NCBI GenBank assembly: GCA_022772085.1 | Contig: JALFBN010000007.1 | Span: 124,001 to 188,000, forward strand | DNA from: Porphyromonas sp. | GTDB lineage: Bacteria; Bacteroidota; Bacteroidia; Bacteroidales; Porphyromonadaceae | Direction: 5' to 3' | DNA: 64,000 nt | Shown here: positions 52,369 through 61,575 of the stretch, piece by piece | Position numbering within the stretch: position 1 is the stretch's first letter | Layout: each line of letters opens with the position of its first letter | Position numbers and translations under genes: made by a program | Notes under the pieces: model-generated | Told to the model about the DNA's origin: nothing | Databases searched by the model: none | Seen by the model: only the letters and a program-made list of their open reading frames with translations

Positions 52369-52941
52369 TCAATTTTGCTGTGTTACGTCCGAATTTACAA
52401 GCCACTGCTCCTTCTTGCGAACAAGCGTTACTTTATGCGTTTTCGTTTCCCCCTCTTGGGTTACGTCAACCAGTACTGTGGCCTGCTCCTCTTTAACCTC
52501 CGAACTCGTTGCTTTGACCCTGAGCGAGGGGGTAGGTACCGGCTTTGTTTGCTCATACTCCTCCGCTACGGACTTGACTTCCGCACCTTTGAGATCTTTT
52601 TTTTCTTCGGAGAAATCTTCTAACTCCAGCTCTTTGATCATTTCTGATTCAATGGCTTTGAACTCCTTTCTGATCTCTTCAATCTCCTTTTCGCTGGTCT
52701 CTATGGTGGTAGGCGTTTGCTGAATAGTGTAGATCTTCTCCAGTGTATAAAGATCTTCTTTATTGGTATCACTGCTGAGCGCACGTGCCTCTTTATACTC
52801 ATGACTGAGGAGGTGAATGAGATACTTTTCAGCCAACTGTTCGACTTCCAAATGGCTTGACGAAGACCTGCTGCCCCCGCAACTTACGGCTACGAGAACA
52901 GGGAGGAGGAGTGAAGTTACACTACGAATACATCCTTTCAT
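52369..52941 (-). CDS. Predicted lipoprotein, DUF4878-like end
   Basis: Lipoprotein of 190 residues. I choose the ATG at 52941, which opens the signal MKGCIRSVTSLLLPVLVAVSC (lipidated Cys21); the longer frame overlaps the upstream stress-protein gene. After a serine-rich linker comes a helical region rich in Glu and Lys (EKEIEEIRKEFKAIESEMIKEL), and the C-terminus has ATVLVDVTQEGETKTHKVTLV and EQWLVNSDV, a pattern like DUF4878/NTF2-like lipoproteins. No function is known. It is followed 21 bases later by ssb. Confidence 0.7.
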   Translation of the reverse strand: MKGCIRSVTSLLLPVLVAVSCGGSRSSSSHLEVEQLAEKYLIHLLSHEYKEARALSSDTNKEDLYTLEKIYTIQQTPTTIETSEKEIEEIRKEFKAIESEMIKELELEDFSEEKKDLKGAEVKSVAEEYEQTKPVPTPSLRVKATSSEVKEEQATVLVDVTQEGETKTHKVTLVRKKEQWLVNSDVTQQN

Positions 52942-52958
52942 TGGTTTATCGTAAACGA

Positions 52959-54140
52959 TTAACGCCATGTACTACTGTGCATTACGAGAAGAGGAGTCCC
53001 TGCGTGGAAGAGCATCCTGCGGGCCATCCCCGGATTGAATAGGCGCGCAAAGAGGTTGCGACGATAGGTATTGATCACAATCAGACCAATTTTATTGGTC
53101 AAAACAAACTTCTCCAGGGCAAGGGAGAAATCCCCCGGATCCAAGGGAGAGAATTGGATGTTGCTATCGGGGTAGTGTTGCTTGTGGTACTCCATCATCG
53201 CTCGTAGTTCGATTTCATTCCAATCTTCGGATGCACGAGATATATTGAAGAGCATATAGTTGGGTTGATTGGGCTTGTTGAGCTGCATCATGCGGTCGAA
53301 GAGAACCAAATCCCTTTGGTCAAACCCCGTGGCAACACCCACGTTCTCGATGTCTGCAAGATCCACAACGGGAGTATCTTCGGGTACAACGAGTACGGGC
53401 ACTTTGGCACGATCGATCACTTCAGCTGCGACCGATCCGATGAGGTCTTCGTTGCGACGACTTTTTCCTCTAGTACCCATGATGATCGCAACGGGGGGAC
53501 AGTTGCGAGCCTTCGTTAGCACAACATCTTCGGGAATACCGTCGATTAATTCGGTCTCAAAGGGGGCTTCGGGTAACGTACCTTGGGCTATCTGGTCGGA
53601 GATCTCCTTCTCTAGGGCTCTCATTTTGCGCTGAGCACGCTCAAACTCTCTGCGTACATTTAGTTCTTTATCGCTCTGATATACGGCAATGTCCGGAGAG
53701 AGCATGGGAGCAATGGAGTAGAATTGGGAGAAGTAGGCATGCAGGAGTTTTACATGTAGGCCGCGACGCTGTGCGAAGTGAAATCCGATCTGCAATACAT
53801 TGGGCGTGAAGTCGCTAAAGTCCACCGGGATCAAAACATAGGGCGCAGCATCCGTATGCTTCCCCTCTTTGCTGTATCCGTCCACTTGATTCAGTTCGGC
53901 ATAGAGGTCGGGGCGGTTCCAATTGCTATTTTCTATAATATCTATGGCGTGAGGTAGATCGCTCTCTTTGATACGAACACGTACGCCCGCAGAGACAATC
54001 GGTAGGATCTGATTGACATTTTGCAGGGTAGCCTCTATCCCTTCGCTCTGTAGTAATGTTTGAAGCACTTGGGCTTTTTCAAAGGTATGAATGGCTACGG
54101 TAACAAGTTTTTCTTGGCTGTTGGGTTTGTCCTGACTCAT
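52959..54140 (-). CDS. DUF2007-universal stress protein fusion
   Basis: Cytoplasmic protein of 393 residues. The first 75 residues (VAIHTFEKAQVLQTLLQSEGIEATLQN; VRVRIKESDLPHAIDIIEN) look like DUF2007, a small signalling-type domain. A UspA domain follows (YVLIPVDFSDFTPNVL) with an intact nucleotide motif, MGTRGKSRRNEDLIGS, which fits G-2x-G-9x-GS. A second, degenerate Usp-like domain from about 265 (VGVATGFDQRDLVLFDRMM; GLIVINTYRRNLFARLFNP) lacks this motif. It is the first gene of the run leading to ssb and gldE. Confidence 0.85.
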   Translation of the reverse strand: MSQDKPNSQEKLVTVAIHTFEKAQVLQTLLQSEGIEATLQNVNQILPIVSAGVRVRIKESDLPHAIDIIENSNWNRPDLYAELNQVDGYSKEGKHTDAAPYVLIPVDFSDFTPNVLQIGFHFAQRRGLHVKLLHAYFSQFYSIAPMLSPDIAVYQSDKELNVRREFERAQRKMRALEKEISDQIAQGTLPEAPFETELIDGIPEDVVLTKARNCPPVAIIMGTRGKSRRNEDLIGSVAAEVIDRAKVPVLVVPEDTPVVDLADIENVGVATGFDQRDLVLFDRMMQLNKPNQPNYMLFNISRASEDWNEIELRAMMEYHKQHYPDSNIQFSPLDPGDFSLALEKFVLTNKIGLIVINTYRRNLFARLFNPGMARRMLFHAGTPLLVMHSSTWR

Positions 54141-54551
54141 GTGTACACATTATTGTTTGTTGTATGAATAAGCCCTCGTCTTATGGAGCCGTGTGACGCA
54201 CTGCGGCATTGAGGTATTCCGTTTTTGGGAGGGATCGGTTTCACTTGTCCTACTGCAAAGGTAGTAATAAGCGCGATAAGAGGGAATGTTTGATGGGATA
54301 AAAAAGCTCCGTCTACGAGGGGCATGTAGGCGAAGCACAGAAGCGAATGGGGATCCTTGTTCGGCATACCACAAAGTCCCTACAATACCCCTTTTTCGAT
54401 ATATGTAAGGGTACAAATCAAGCGACACACTCGAAAGGCGAAGAGGTTTTGCGTACGCGTCTGTTATCTGATTTGCTCTTTGTCTCTCGAGGATATCGCT
54501 TGAATTCAACTTGAATGTTCAATCAGTTACGTTTCTTGCTTTCCTCTGGAG
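54141..54551. other. Intergenic region with one candidate promoter
   Basis: About 410 bases without a convincing gene; a 119-codon minus-strand frame here has no start context, homology or protein-like composition. A minus-strand -7 box lies at 54256-54263. No tRNA or clear terminator is seen. Confidence 0.45.
54256..54263 (-). promoter_or_regulatory. -7 promoter box for the stress-protein operon (minus strand)
   Basis: CAAAGGTA on the plus strand reads TACCTTTG on the minus strand. It lies about 115 bases before the stress-protein ATG at 54140. No clear -33 element accompanies it. Confidence 0.5.
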
Positions 54552-54812
54552 TTACGATGGTTCTTCCGTCTCTCCTATAAGGGCAAGGGCTCTTTCTAAT
54601 ATTGTTGTATCATCAATCTCTACGATACCTCCATCGGGACCCGGCTCGAGGTGAATACCTGCACTTCTACCATTTTCGTAATTGGCACCGCCGAAGTAGT
54701 TGCGTACTGTTTCTACTTTGAGCCCCAACTCATCGGCGATGCGTTGGGTCGCTCCATCGGGAAGGCTGTCTTTGATCCTTCTCAGTTCGTTGAAAGTGAT
54801 CGTCTTAGTCAT
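54552..54812 (-). CDS. Small HTH-like DNA-binding protein
   Basis: Protein of 86 residues. The first 45 residues (FNELRRIKDSLPDGATQRIADELGLKVETVRNYFGG) look like a helix-turn-helix with TQRIADELGL as positioning helix and VETVRNYF as recognition helix. The C-terminal half is acidic (GPDGGIVEIDDTTILERALALI) and may mediate dimerisation or sensing. Similar small proteins are conserved in Bacteroidota, but targets are not known. It is transcribed alone, with a candidate promoter just upstream at 54862-54892. Confidence 0.75.
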   Translation of the reverse strand: MTKTITFNELRRIKDSLPDGATQRIADELGLKVETVRNYFGGANYENGRSAGIHLEPGPDGGIVEIDDTTILERALALIGETEEPS

Positions 54813-54861
54813 GGGTCAATCCGTTTAGTTGTTAGTACTCGTTGTTATTTACTTACGCCAC

Positions 54862-54892
54862 TAAGTTACAACTTTTATTTTGATTTTGCAAC
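54862..54892 (-). promoter_or_regulatory. Candidate promoter of the HTH gene (minus strand)
   Basis: On the minus strand, TTG (54892-54890), a 20-base spacer and TAACTTAG (54869-54862) resemble a -33/-7 pair with one mismatch in the -7 box. It lies 50 bases before the start codon. Confidence 0.5.
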
Positions 54893-54989
54893 CTTTCACG
54901 ACAACTATTTTGAGGGGGCTGAGGAGTGTTTTATTGGGATGTGAGGTGGTAAATGCCCCATAGGCGAAGCGATTGGGATTTCATAGGAA

Positions 54990-55071
54990 CCCCGCTCTCC
55001 TCCTTTCCTTTAGAGGGCATTCTTGAGAGGAGTCTCATTGGTGCCGTAAGGGGAATGAGAAGAGAGCGGGG
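54990..55071. repeat. Long-loop inverted repeat downstream of the protease array
   Basis: CCCCGCTCTC (54990-54999) and GAGAGCGGGG (55062-55071) are perfect 10-bp complements 62 bases apart. Inside, TCTCATT (55033-55039) and AATGAGA (55054-55060) form a second stem. It lies 48 bases after the stop of the last protease gene and could end or stabilise its transcript. Confidence 0.55.
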
Positions 55072-55118
55072 CTCAGAGAGTTATCTATCCAGTTGTTTAC
55101 TGTCTGAAAATAGCGACG

Positions 55119-58004
55119 TTATCGTGTAATCTTGCGAGTGATTTGCCCTGCGAGGGTCTCCAGTACCACAAGGTAGCTTGCCGGATTTAGTTCGGCAAGA
55201 GAAATGGTCGAAGAGGTAGGGCGAGAGCTCTGTACGAGTAGTCCATCAAGAGTGTAGATGCGCACATATGCTACCTTCTCCCACGCAGAGAGGTGTAGTA
55301 ACCCATCGGGATTGAGTGTCGTGGGGTATACATCGGGTGTTATCTCGGGGACAACTGCTTCAGTGGGCAATACTTCACCATTTTCATATACTACTTCGAT
55401 GGTGTAGTTATCCGTTTCCTTACCGCTGGGGTCAGTGTAGGAAAGGGCATCACCACCCGTAAGTCGTGTTACCTCTGAGCCATTTTTTTTGATCACGTAT
55501 TCCTTAATGATGGGGAAGGGAACGGGGCGTTTGCCTCCTGCATAAATACTCTTGTCGTCTTGGTCGGAGAGCTTGAGTGGATTGTCACTTACATGCACAC
55601 GCATTGCCAAATAGCCATCAGTGATACGTCTGCTGAGGAACGTTCTTCCCAAGTCTCGTGAGAATAGAGCATCAATATATTGCTGATCCTGATCGTCTGT
55701 ACCTTTGAGGGCGTAGATCGAAGCCACGTCTGTTTTGGCATTGCGAGTAGAGAAGCCAACCCAAAGAGAGAGCAACGGATCTACTTTGAAGGGTCTTTTG
55801 AGGTAAACTGTGTACCAGGTTTTTTCGGGATGACCCTCGGGTACATCGAATAAATCATTCACAATTGTATTGGAATTCGCCGAATTGCCATAGCGCAAGA
55901 ATAGCTTGTAATTTCCCGTTGCAGCATGGGTAGGGATATAGCTAATGGCGTGGATATAAACCTCTTTGCCATTAGACGTGAAGTATTCACTGGGGAATTT
56001 GCTCGCAATGGTTTGGAATGGAGGTTCGGTCTTTTCCTTGCCCTCTCGATTAATGTGAGGTAGGCGTAATTTGCTGTATTCGGGATTAGCAGAGTAGCCA
56101 CAGAGCGATACCTCCTGCATATTGTACGGGCGACGCCAAGAGAGTGTTACGCCATTGGCCTCTTTTTGTACGGAAGGTGTTAGTTTGCGTGTGGCATCTC
56201 CTACATAGATCCCCTCTTGAATGCAATCGGCATAGGTCTCTTTCTCTTCCGTGGCATCAATTACCGCTCCATTGTAGGAGTAGTGCGCTTGTACGCCATA
56301 GACCACAGTGCCATGAGACTCCTCGACTGCTTTTTGATAGGGTTCGGCAAACTCGGTCTTGTTGAGATTGCTTGCAATTTCCTTTCCGTTGCGGTATAGG
56401 CGATAGTCGATGGTCCAATCGGTTGGAATTTGATCTCGGGAGGGGGCTACCCAAGAGATTTTGAAAAGCCCGTTCTCTTTAACTATTTTGAGGTCACTGA
56501 TGGGGAGTACGGGACGTAGATATCCGGCATCGTCCCGCCAACGCCCTTCAAGCTTTTCGGCAGTACCTTTTCCTTTGGGGTCTAGGTGAATCGCCATTTC
56601 AGTGGTCGTATCTCCCTCTTTTTTGTAAACGTCCCAGTGATTGGATAGCTTTCCATAGAGGTTTTCACTGTTCAGCGCACACCCATCGCTACCACCCGAT
56701 AGGGTTCCTATGACGAGGTGATCTTCATTCCATAGCGAAGAGCCGGAGGAACCGCCTTCGGTCGATCCCTTAACAAAACTGAATAGGTAGTGTGCATTAT
56801 TGTCTCCCATGATGGGGCTGAAGGCTCCTCCACTTATCCAGGTGCCTTCGCGTACAGGAGAAACGTTGTGATCGTAGGGCGAGATCTTCTTGGCATCACC
56901 ACCGGGATGATGTATTCCTACCCCCCTTAGTGGAAGTTTCTTGCGCCGATCCCATCCATTGTAATAGACTCGATAGGAGGCAGGTATTTTGTCATTGAGT
57001 TCGAGCAAGAGTCCATCGGATTGTCCTTTGATAGGGAGGAAGGCAAGAAGTTTGCATCCTACCATACTTTTGCCTCGTTGCATGGAAAGGGCTCCGTTGC
57101 TGCACCCGGGTTTTTCGTAATGGAAGGTAAAGACCCATTGATTGCGGTCTTTTTCGGTATTGTGTACAAAGGCATTGGAGCTTTCGCAATGGGCTGCCGA
57201 TAGGATAAGTGGGCGGAAGTCCTGCTCGGTATTGTTGAGGAGATTGCCGGTACAGAAGCTGGCTCCTTCACGGCTGATCATGTACATTTGTACAACTCCG
57301 GTCTTTTCTTTTTGCCACTCAGCACCTTCGGCACAATTGACATTGATTTGACAAAATTCATTAGAAGCCTCGTCTTGTTGGTGTATGGATTGGGGAGAGG
57401 GTAGATCCTTTGTCTCGAAGAGATGCACCACGTTGGAGGCGATCAGACTGGGCATTTCATTCATGGGAGAGGGGGTGTACTCTAAGATCACACGACTCCC
57501 TCGAATCGGTTCGGTGGCAAACTCTCCGTGCTTCGGGTGGGTTGCGTAGGTGTAGGCTCCCAATACTTGGCTACGATCGGGGGTATAGATAAAGAGTTCC
57601 CCTCCTTGAGGAATGAAGAAGTCATCGTAGGTCAGTAGGATGCCTCGAGCATCTTTGACCTTGATCTCCAGACGGTAGATGAGCCTTCCATCTTCCAATA
57701 CGGTCGGCACAGCATCTCGAGCAAAGTCGATATCCGCCGCTATTTTGCGTCCGATGGTTTGGGGTTTTGTGGAGATGGTTGTTTTGTCCCAACGATGGAT
57801 TGCGCGTTCGTCATCGGGATTGAAGTCGGGTCGAATGGTGAGTACGCGAGCAGTGGTTTGCGTTGAGCGAATGTGGTTTTCGCTACTATGGAATGAGGCA
57901 GGTGTACCGCCAAATGAGATTTGAGCCGATGCTATGATACCCGACCCTGCGGCAAGCAGGGTGCCCAGTAGCACTTTTCGACTCAAGCGAGGGTTCCCTT
58001 TCAT
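55119..58004 (-). CDS. Lysyl-endopeptidase-type serine protease with T9SS sorting domain, paralogue 1
   Basis: Secreted S1-family protease of 961 residues. Signal peptide about 1-27, a propeptide-like domain to about 215 opened by the shared ISFGG-PASF motif, then a protease domain resembling Achromobacter protease I. The triad is His272 (LSAAHCES), Asp330 (GQSDGLLLEL) and Ser420 (GGSSGSSLWN); all six conserved cysteines are present. A Glu stands in the specificity region (SENLYGK). Beta-sandwich modules follow from about 500, and the last 75 residues form a type A T9SS sorting domain (VRIYTLDGLLVQSS) ending ITRKITR. It is the distal member of a three-gene array. Confidence 0.92.
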   Translation of the reverse strand: MKGNPRLSRKVLLGTLLAAGSGIIASAQISFGGTPASFHSSENHIRSTQTTARVLTIRPDFNPDDERAIHRWDKTTISTKPQTIGRKIAADIDFARDAVPTVLEDGRLIYRLEIKVKDARGILLTYDDFFIPQGGELFIYTPDRSQVLGAYTYATHPKHGEFATEPIRGSRVILEYTPSPMNEMPSLIASNVVHLFETKDLPSPQSIHQQDEASNEFCQINVNCAEGAEWQKEKTGVVQMYMISREGASFCTGNLLNNTEQDFRPLILSAAHCESSNAFVHNTEKDRNQWVFTFHYEKPGCSNGALSMQRGKSMVGCKLLAFLPIKGQSDGLLLELNDKIPASYRVYYNGWDRRKKLPLRGVGIHHPGGDAKKISPYDHNVSPVREGTWISGGAFSPIMGDNNAHYLFSFVKGSTEGGSSGSSLWNEDHLVIGTLSGGSDGCALNSENLYGKLSNHWDVYKKEGDTTTEMAIHLDPKGKGTAEKLEGRWRDDAGYLRPVLPISDLKIVKENGLFKISWVAPSRDQIPTDWTIDYRLYRNGKEIASNLNKTEFAEPYQKAVEESHGTVVYGVQAHYSYNGAVIDATEEKETYADCIQEGIYVGDATRKLTPSVQKEANGVTLSWRRPYNMQEVSLCGYSANPEYSKLRLPHINREGKEKTEPPFQTIASKFPSEYFTSNGKEVYIHAISYIPTHAATGNYKLFLRYGNSANSNTIVNDLFDVPEGHPEKTWYTVYLKRPFKVDPLLSLWVGFSTRNAKTDVASIYALKGTDDQDQQYIDALFSRDLGRTFLSRRITDGYLAMRVHVSDNPLKLSDQDDKSIYAGGKRPVPFPIIKEYVIKKNGSEVTRLTGGDALSYTDPSGKETDNYTIEVVYENGEVLPTEAVVPEITPDVYPTTLNPDGLLHLSAWEKVAYVRIYTLDGLLVQSSRPTSSTISLAELNPASYLVVLETLAGQITRKITR

Positions 58005-58037
58005 AAAAACATGTCAATCAATTGGATTTCTATGAGG

Positions 58038-58045
58038 CAAAGGTA
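58038..58045 (-). promoter_or_regulatory. -7 promoter box of protease paralogue 1 (minus strand)
   Basis: CAAAGGTA on the plus strand reads TACCTTTG on the minus strand, 34 bases before the ATG at 58004. This suggests that paralogue 1 has its own promoter and is not only read through from paralogue 2. Confidence 0.6.
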
Positions 58046-58228
58046 ATGAAATCTCTCCAACATCGTCCTGCGGATTTCTGCCCAACAGATTATTTTCTCT
58101 TGGGCAAGAGCCACTCAGAGGTTTGCCCTCTAATTCTGAATTTGTAGGGCTAAAGTTTTTGGAAGTTACTGAAGAGGGTTAAGATAATAGAGATGCTCGG
58201 TCTTTTGTTTTCGGGATAAGATACAGAA

Positions 58229-58263
58229 AACCCTACCGCTCCAAGTCAAGGAGGGTAGGGTTA
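58229..58263 (-). terminator. Terminator of protease paralogue 2 (minus strand)
   Basis: AACCCTACC plus CTCC pairs with GGAG plus GGTAGGGTT around a seven-base loop. On the minus strand it is followed by TTTTC. It lies 34 bases after the paralogue 2 stop. Confidence 0.8.
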
Positions 58264-58296
58264 CTTGAACTCTGCTTTTATGGTCTTATCCCTAGG

Positions 58297-61203
58297 CTAT
58301 CGTTTAATTCGATGAGTACTACGCCCATGGATTCCATCAAGTACTATGAGGTATGTTTGATTTGGAAGGAGTTCTTCGACAGAGATTTGAGCGGAGGGGC
58401 AAGAGATCCGCTTTACTAAATGCCCGTCCATTGTGTAGATGGAAAGCATGGAGATCTGTTCGCTGCCATTGAGGTGTAGGAGCGCCTCTTGACCGATCTC
58501 TGTCGGATACACACAAGGAGTCGCAACCTCTGTAGATATTGTCTCATTACCCGTGTACACACTCTCTTCGTATTCCACCTCTATGGTGTATTGGTCGCTT
58601 TCTTTGCCATCAGATACCACAAACTCTCGGTGTAACCCTCTGTAAAGCTCTTCCGTGCCTCGCTTGAGGACGTAGTTTTTTACCTTTGGGAAGTCTACCA
58701 CATTCCGACCGGTTACGAATATACGCTGATCGTCTTTGGCTGTGAGCGGGGTTTCTACGTCACTTACAAGGATACTGATTGCCGAGAATCCCGCAGGCTC
58801 TGTCCCCAAAGCAGAGTAGGGTGCAATGAACTTGCCATATTCCAGAATGAGCTTGCCATCTACATAGTGGCGTATTGCTTCGTCGGAAGTGTTTTTGAGA
58901 TAGCATATCGAGGGGATATCCGAATTGCTATTGGGAACCGTCACTCCCGCGTAAAGAACTTTTTTCGTATCGATTTTGATTGGTTTGTAGAGCATGACCG
59001 TAACCCATTGCCCTCGTTGCCAATCGTCAGGTACGTCAAAAACCTGGTCTGCAATATTCCTTAGATTCATTTCCGTAGTTGCGTGTACATAGGCATGATA
59101 CACCTGTTTCTTGTTGGTCGTGGGTACCACACGGATTCCGTGCACGTAGAGGGGCTTATCGTCTTTCGTTTGGAAAGAGCCCGTGGGATATTTGGCTCCG
59201 AAGGTTTGCACTTTGGGGTGGCCGATACCATTAACGTAACCCACCTGCTCCAGTTTGATATCACCAAACTCTTGATCCGCTTTGTGTGGACCGAAGAGAG
59301 TTACCTCTTGAAGATTGTAGGGTGACCGCCAAGAGAGATATAATCCGCTGGACGTTTGTTCTTTCTTATCTATCTCTACTTGCTGTGTACGTTCTCCAAT
59401 GTAAATTCCCTGCACAACCCATTCTGTGGTTGCAATGCGTTCAGGGGTGCTTTCTCCCGAAGGGATGCCCGTGCTTCCGAAGTCGTAGCGGGCACGCACT
59501 CCATAGTTGATAGAGCCGACACTTCCTTTCTTTGCATCTTTGATCGGTTCACTGTATTCGGTTCCCTCAATGTTTGTATTGAGTTCTACTCCATTGCGAC
59601 TGATATTGTAGGTAACTTTCCAACCCTCTGCAAGGGATTCCGAGGGAATCGCATCCCAAGTTACTCGGAGTTTATCACCATCGCGGCTGATCTTAACTCC
59701 CGTAACAAGAGGAAGAGGGCGGAGTTTACCGGCCTCGTCTTTCCAACGACCTCGTAGCTCTCTTGTCGTACCCTTTCCTTTGGGATCGAGGAATGTGCCC
59801 ATCTGTGTCGAGGGATCTCCCTCTTTTTTGTAGTGATCCCAATGGTAAGAGAGCTTGCCGTAGTAGTTATCACTGCTTTGGCAACGCAGGGTACTACCGC
59901 CACTGAGAGTTCCTACGACAAGTTTCTTTTCATTCCAAAGAGATGATCCCGAGGATCCTCCTTGGGTTTCTCCTTGAGTGAAGGTGAAGTAGTAGTGTGC
60001 ATTCGTGCCTCCGTCTACCGATTGCCCACGGTCCCAAGAGTGCCATGTATTTGATGATACATTACCGTCGTAGACAGAGATCTTTTTTGCATCGCCCGAA
60101 GGATGGTGTATGCCCACGCCTCTTTGTGGCATTTTATTTTCGTGGCTATCCCAGCCGTTGTAGTAAACACGATAAGAATCCGGGATCTGTTGTTTCAACT
60201 CGAGGAGCATACCATCCGATTGCCCCTGAATGGGAAGGAAAGCGCGAATGTCACAACCGATCATCGTTTTGCCCCGACCTAAGGCAAATGCACCGTTGCT
60301 GCAACCGGGTTTTTCGTAGTGAAATGTAAAAATCCACTGTTTCAAATCTTTTTCCGTAGCGGTTCGATTCTTTGTCAGACTCTCGCAGTGTGCCGCAGAT
60401 ATGATATAGGGTTTGAAATCTTCTTGGGTATTGTTGAGAAGGTTGCCCGTACAAAGGCTGATCTTATCCCCATGGCGCATCATTATTTGAGCCACTCCCG
60501 CTTTCTCCACCTGCCAATCGCTTCCCTCCGGGCAGTTGATGTTGATAGAGCACATTTCGCTACTTCGATCCTCTCCGGGGTCTTCGGTTGCATTGGCTTG
60601 GATGAAAAGATGTCCTACTGAAGAGATCAAAATGGAGGGCATCTCCTTGCTGTTAAGGGAGGGTTGATACTCCAATATGGCAACCGATCCGGGTAATGGC
60701 TCCGTGGCAAAGGCTCCGTGAGAAGGGTGTGTCTCATGGGTAAACTTGCCGAGGACGGTTTTCCTGTCGGGAGTGTAGATATATAATTCACCTCCGTTTC
60801 GGGGGATGAAAAAGTCGTCGTAGTAAAGAGTATTGGATAATGCACCCTTAGTTTCGATCACCAGACGATAAACGGTTAGTCCGCTTTCGAGTGTAACACA
60901 TTCGGCATCACGTGCAAAATCTATCTTGGTATCAATTGATTGCCCCACAACGAAAGGCTTTACCTGTGTTTGATTGATGCTCCATTGGTTGCTGCTTCGC
61001 AGGTCGTCGGGATTGAAGTTCGGCAATACTTGTACAATTTTAGCCCCAGAGGTCGAGCGAAGCATACTTGCATTGCTCGAAGATTGTCCAAAGCTGGCAG
61101 GTTCTCCTCCGAACGAAATCTGCGCCGACGCGAGCAATGTCGTCGAGGTTGCGAGGACGGAAGCAATCAGAGTCTTGCTTAGTAGGGTTCCATATTCTCT
61201 CAT
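58297..61203 (-). CDS. Lysyl-endopeptidase-type serine protease with T9SS sorting domain, paralogue 2
   Basis: Secreted protease of 968 residues with the same plan as its neighbours: signal peptide about 1-28, ISFGGEPASF motif, prodomain to about 216, protease domain about 217-480. The triad is His272, Asp330 and Ser418, and cysteines 218, 224, 251, 273 and 301 plus one near 446 match the three disulfides of Achromobacter protease I. The specificity region reads SSDNYYGK, keeping an Asp, so lysine preference is plausible. Sandwich modules and a T9SS sorting domain (LSIYTMDGHLVKR; ending STHRIKR) complete it. It should be exported by the PorKLMN machine encoded upstream in the window. Confidence 0.92.
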   Translation of the reverse strand: MREYGTLLSKTLIASVLATSTTLLASAQISFGGEPASFGQSSSNASMLRSTSGAKIVQVLPNFNPDDLRSSNQWSINQTQVKPFVVGQSIDTKIDFARDAECVTLESGLTVYRLVIETKGALSNTLYYDDFFIPRNGGELYIYTPDRKTVLGKFTHETHPSHGAFATEPLPGSVAILEYQPSLNSKEMPSILISSVGHLFIQANATEDPGEDRSSEMCSININCPEGSDWQVEKAGVAQIMMRHGDKISLCTGNLLNNTQEDFKPYIISAAHCESLTKNRTATEKDLKQWIFTFHYEKPGCSNGAFALGRGKTMIGCDIRAFLPIQGQSDGMLLELKQQIPDSYRVYYNGWDSHENKMPQRGVGIHHPSGDAKKISVYDGNVSSNTWHSWDRGQSVDGGTNAHYYFTFTQGETQGGSSGSSLWNEKKLVVGTLSGGSTLRCQSSDNYYGKLSYHWDHYKKEGDPSTQMGTFLDPKGKGTTRELRGRWKDEAGKLRPLPLVTGVKISRDGDKLRVTWDAIPSESLAEGWKVTYNISRNGVELNTNIEGTEYSEPIKDAKKGSVGSINYGVRARYDFGSTGIPSGESTPERIATTEWVVQGIYIGERTQQVEIDKKEQTSSGLYLSWRSPYNLQEVTLFGPHKADQEFGDIKLEQVGYVNGIGHPKVQTFGAKYPTGSFQTKDDKPLYVHGIRVVPTTNKKQVYHAYVHATTEMNLRNIADQVFDVPDDWQRGQWVTVMLYKPIKIDTKKVLYAGVTVPNSNSDIPSICYLKNTSDEAIRHYVDGKLILEYGKFIAPYSALGTEPAGFSAISILVSDVETPLTAKDDQRIFVTGRNVVDFPKVKNYVLKRGTEELYRGLHREFVVSDGKESDQYTIEVEYEESVYTGNETISTEVATPCVYPTEIGQEALLHLNGSEQISMLSIYTMDGHLVKRISCPSAQISVEELLPNQTYLIVLDGIHGRSTHRIKR

Positions 61204-61367
61204 TTAGTCTGTTTGTTGAGGATTATTACTTAGTTTTTGTCCGATCACGAAGGTATATATTTTTAGTTGCTTGGCTTATCGCTTAGAGGTATTTAATTAG
61301 ATTTTTTAATGATCTGAATAATACTTTGAATTTCTTTAATAGTGAATGGGTGATAAGTACAAGACGT

Positions 61368-61401
61368 AAAAAGAGCACCCAATCTCTATTGCGGTGTGCT
61401 C
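61368..61401 (-). terminator. Second terminator downstream of protease paralogue 3 (minus strand)
   Basis: GAGCAC (61373-61378) pairs with GTGCTC (61396-61401), and on the minus strand five T residues follow directly. It lies some 33 bases beyond the first terminator. Confidence 0.75.
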
Positions 61402-61433
61402 CATCCTTTGATTGAGTGCTAAGCGTAAGACAT

Positions 61434-61475
61434 AAAAAGAAACCCCCACCTCTCCGATGACGGGAGGGGTGGGGG
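61434..61475 (-). terminator. First terminator downstream of protease paralogue 3 (minus strand)
   Basis: CCCCCACCTCTCC (61443-61455) pairs with GGAGGGGTGGGGG (61463-61475) with one G-U pair. On the minus strand TTTCTTTTT follows. The stem is very GC-rich and lies about 100 bases after the paralogue 3 stop. Confidence 0.85.
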
Positions 61476-61575
61476 GGATTTATCCTAGGATTTTCGATTC
61501 CCCTTTGGGGGCTGACGTTCGGGGGCTTGGTCAAACCTCTCCCGCGCCTCTCCCCTAGAGGGCAATCCCTGAAGA

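Larger units (their letters stand above)
54813..55118. other. Intergenic region with promoter and long inverted repeat
   Basis: About 300 bases without a gene. It holds the promoter of the HTH gene and, toward the protease side, an inverted repeat able to fold into a long hairpin. Nothing else is recognised. Confidence 0.5.
61204..61575. other. Intergenic region with two tandem terminators
   Basis: The 372-base gap between paralogues 3 and 2 holds two minus-strand terminators, a TACCTTCG element (minus strand, 61248-61255) that is one mismatch from a -7 box for paralogue 2, and no ORF worth calling. Confidence 0.55.

Noticed and set aside
51961..52623. A 220-codon plus-strand frame across ssb and the lipoprotein gene
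   Set aside because: It is the complement of two recognisable minus-strand genes and has no independent support.
54150..54509. A 119-codon minus-strand open frame between the stress-protein gene and the HTH gene
   Set aside because: Composition and sequence are not protein-like, there is no signal or motif, and it would cover the promoter of the stress-protein operon.
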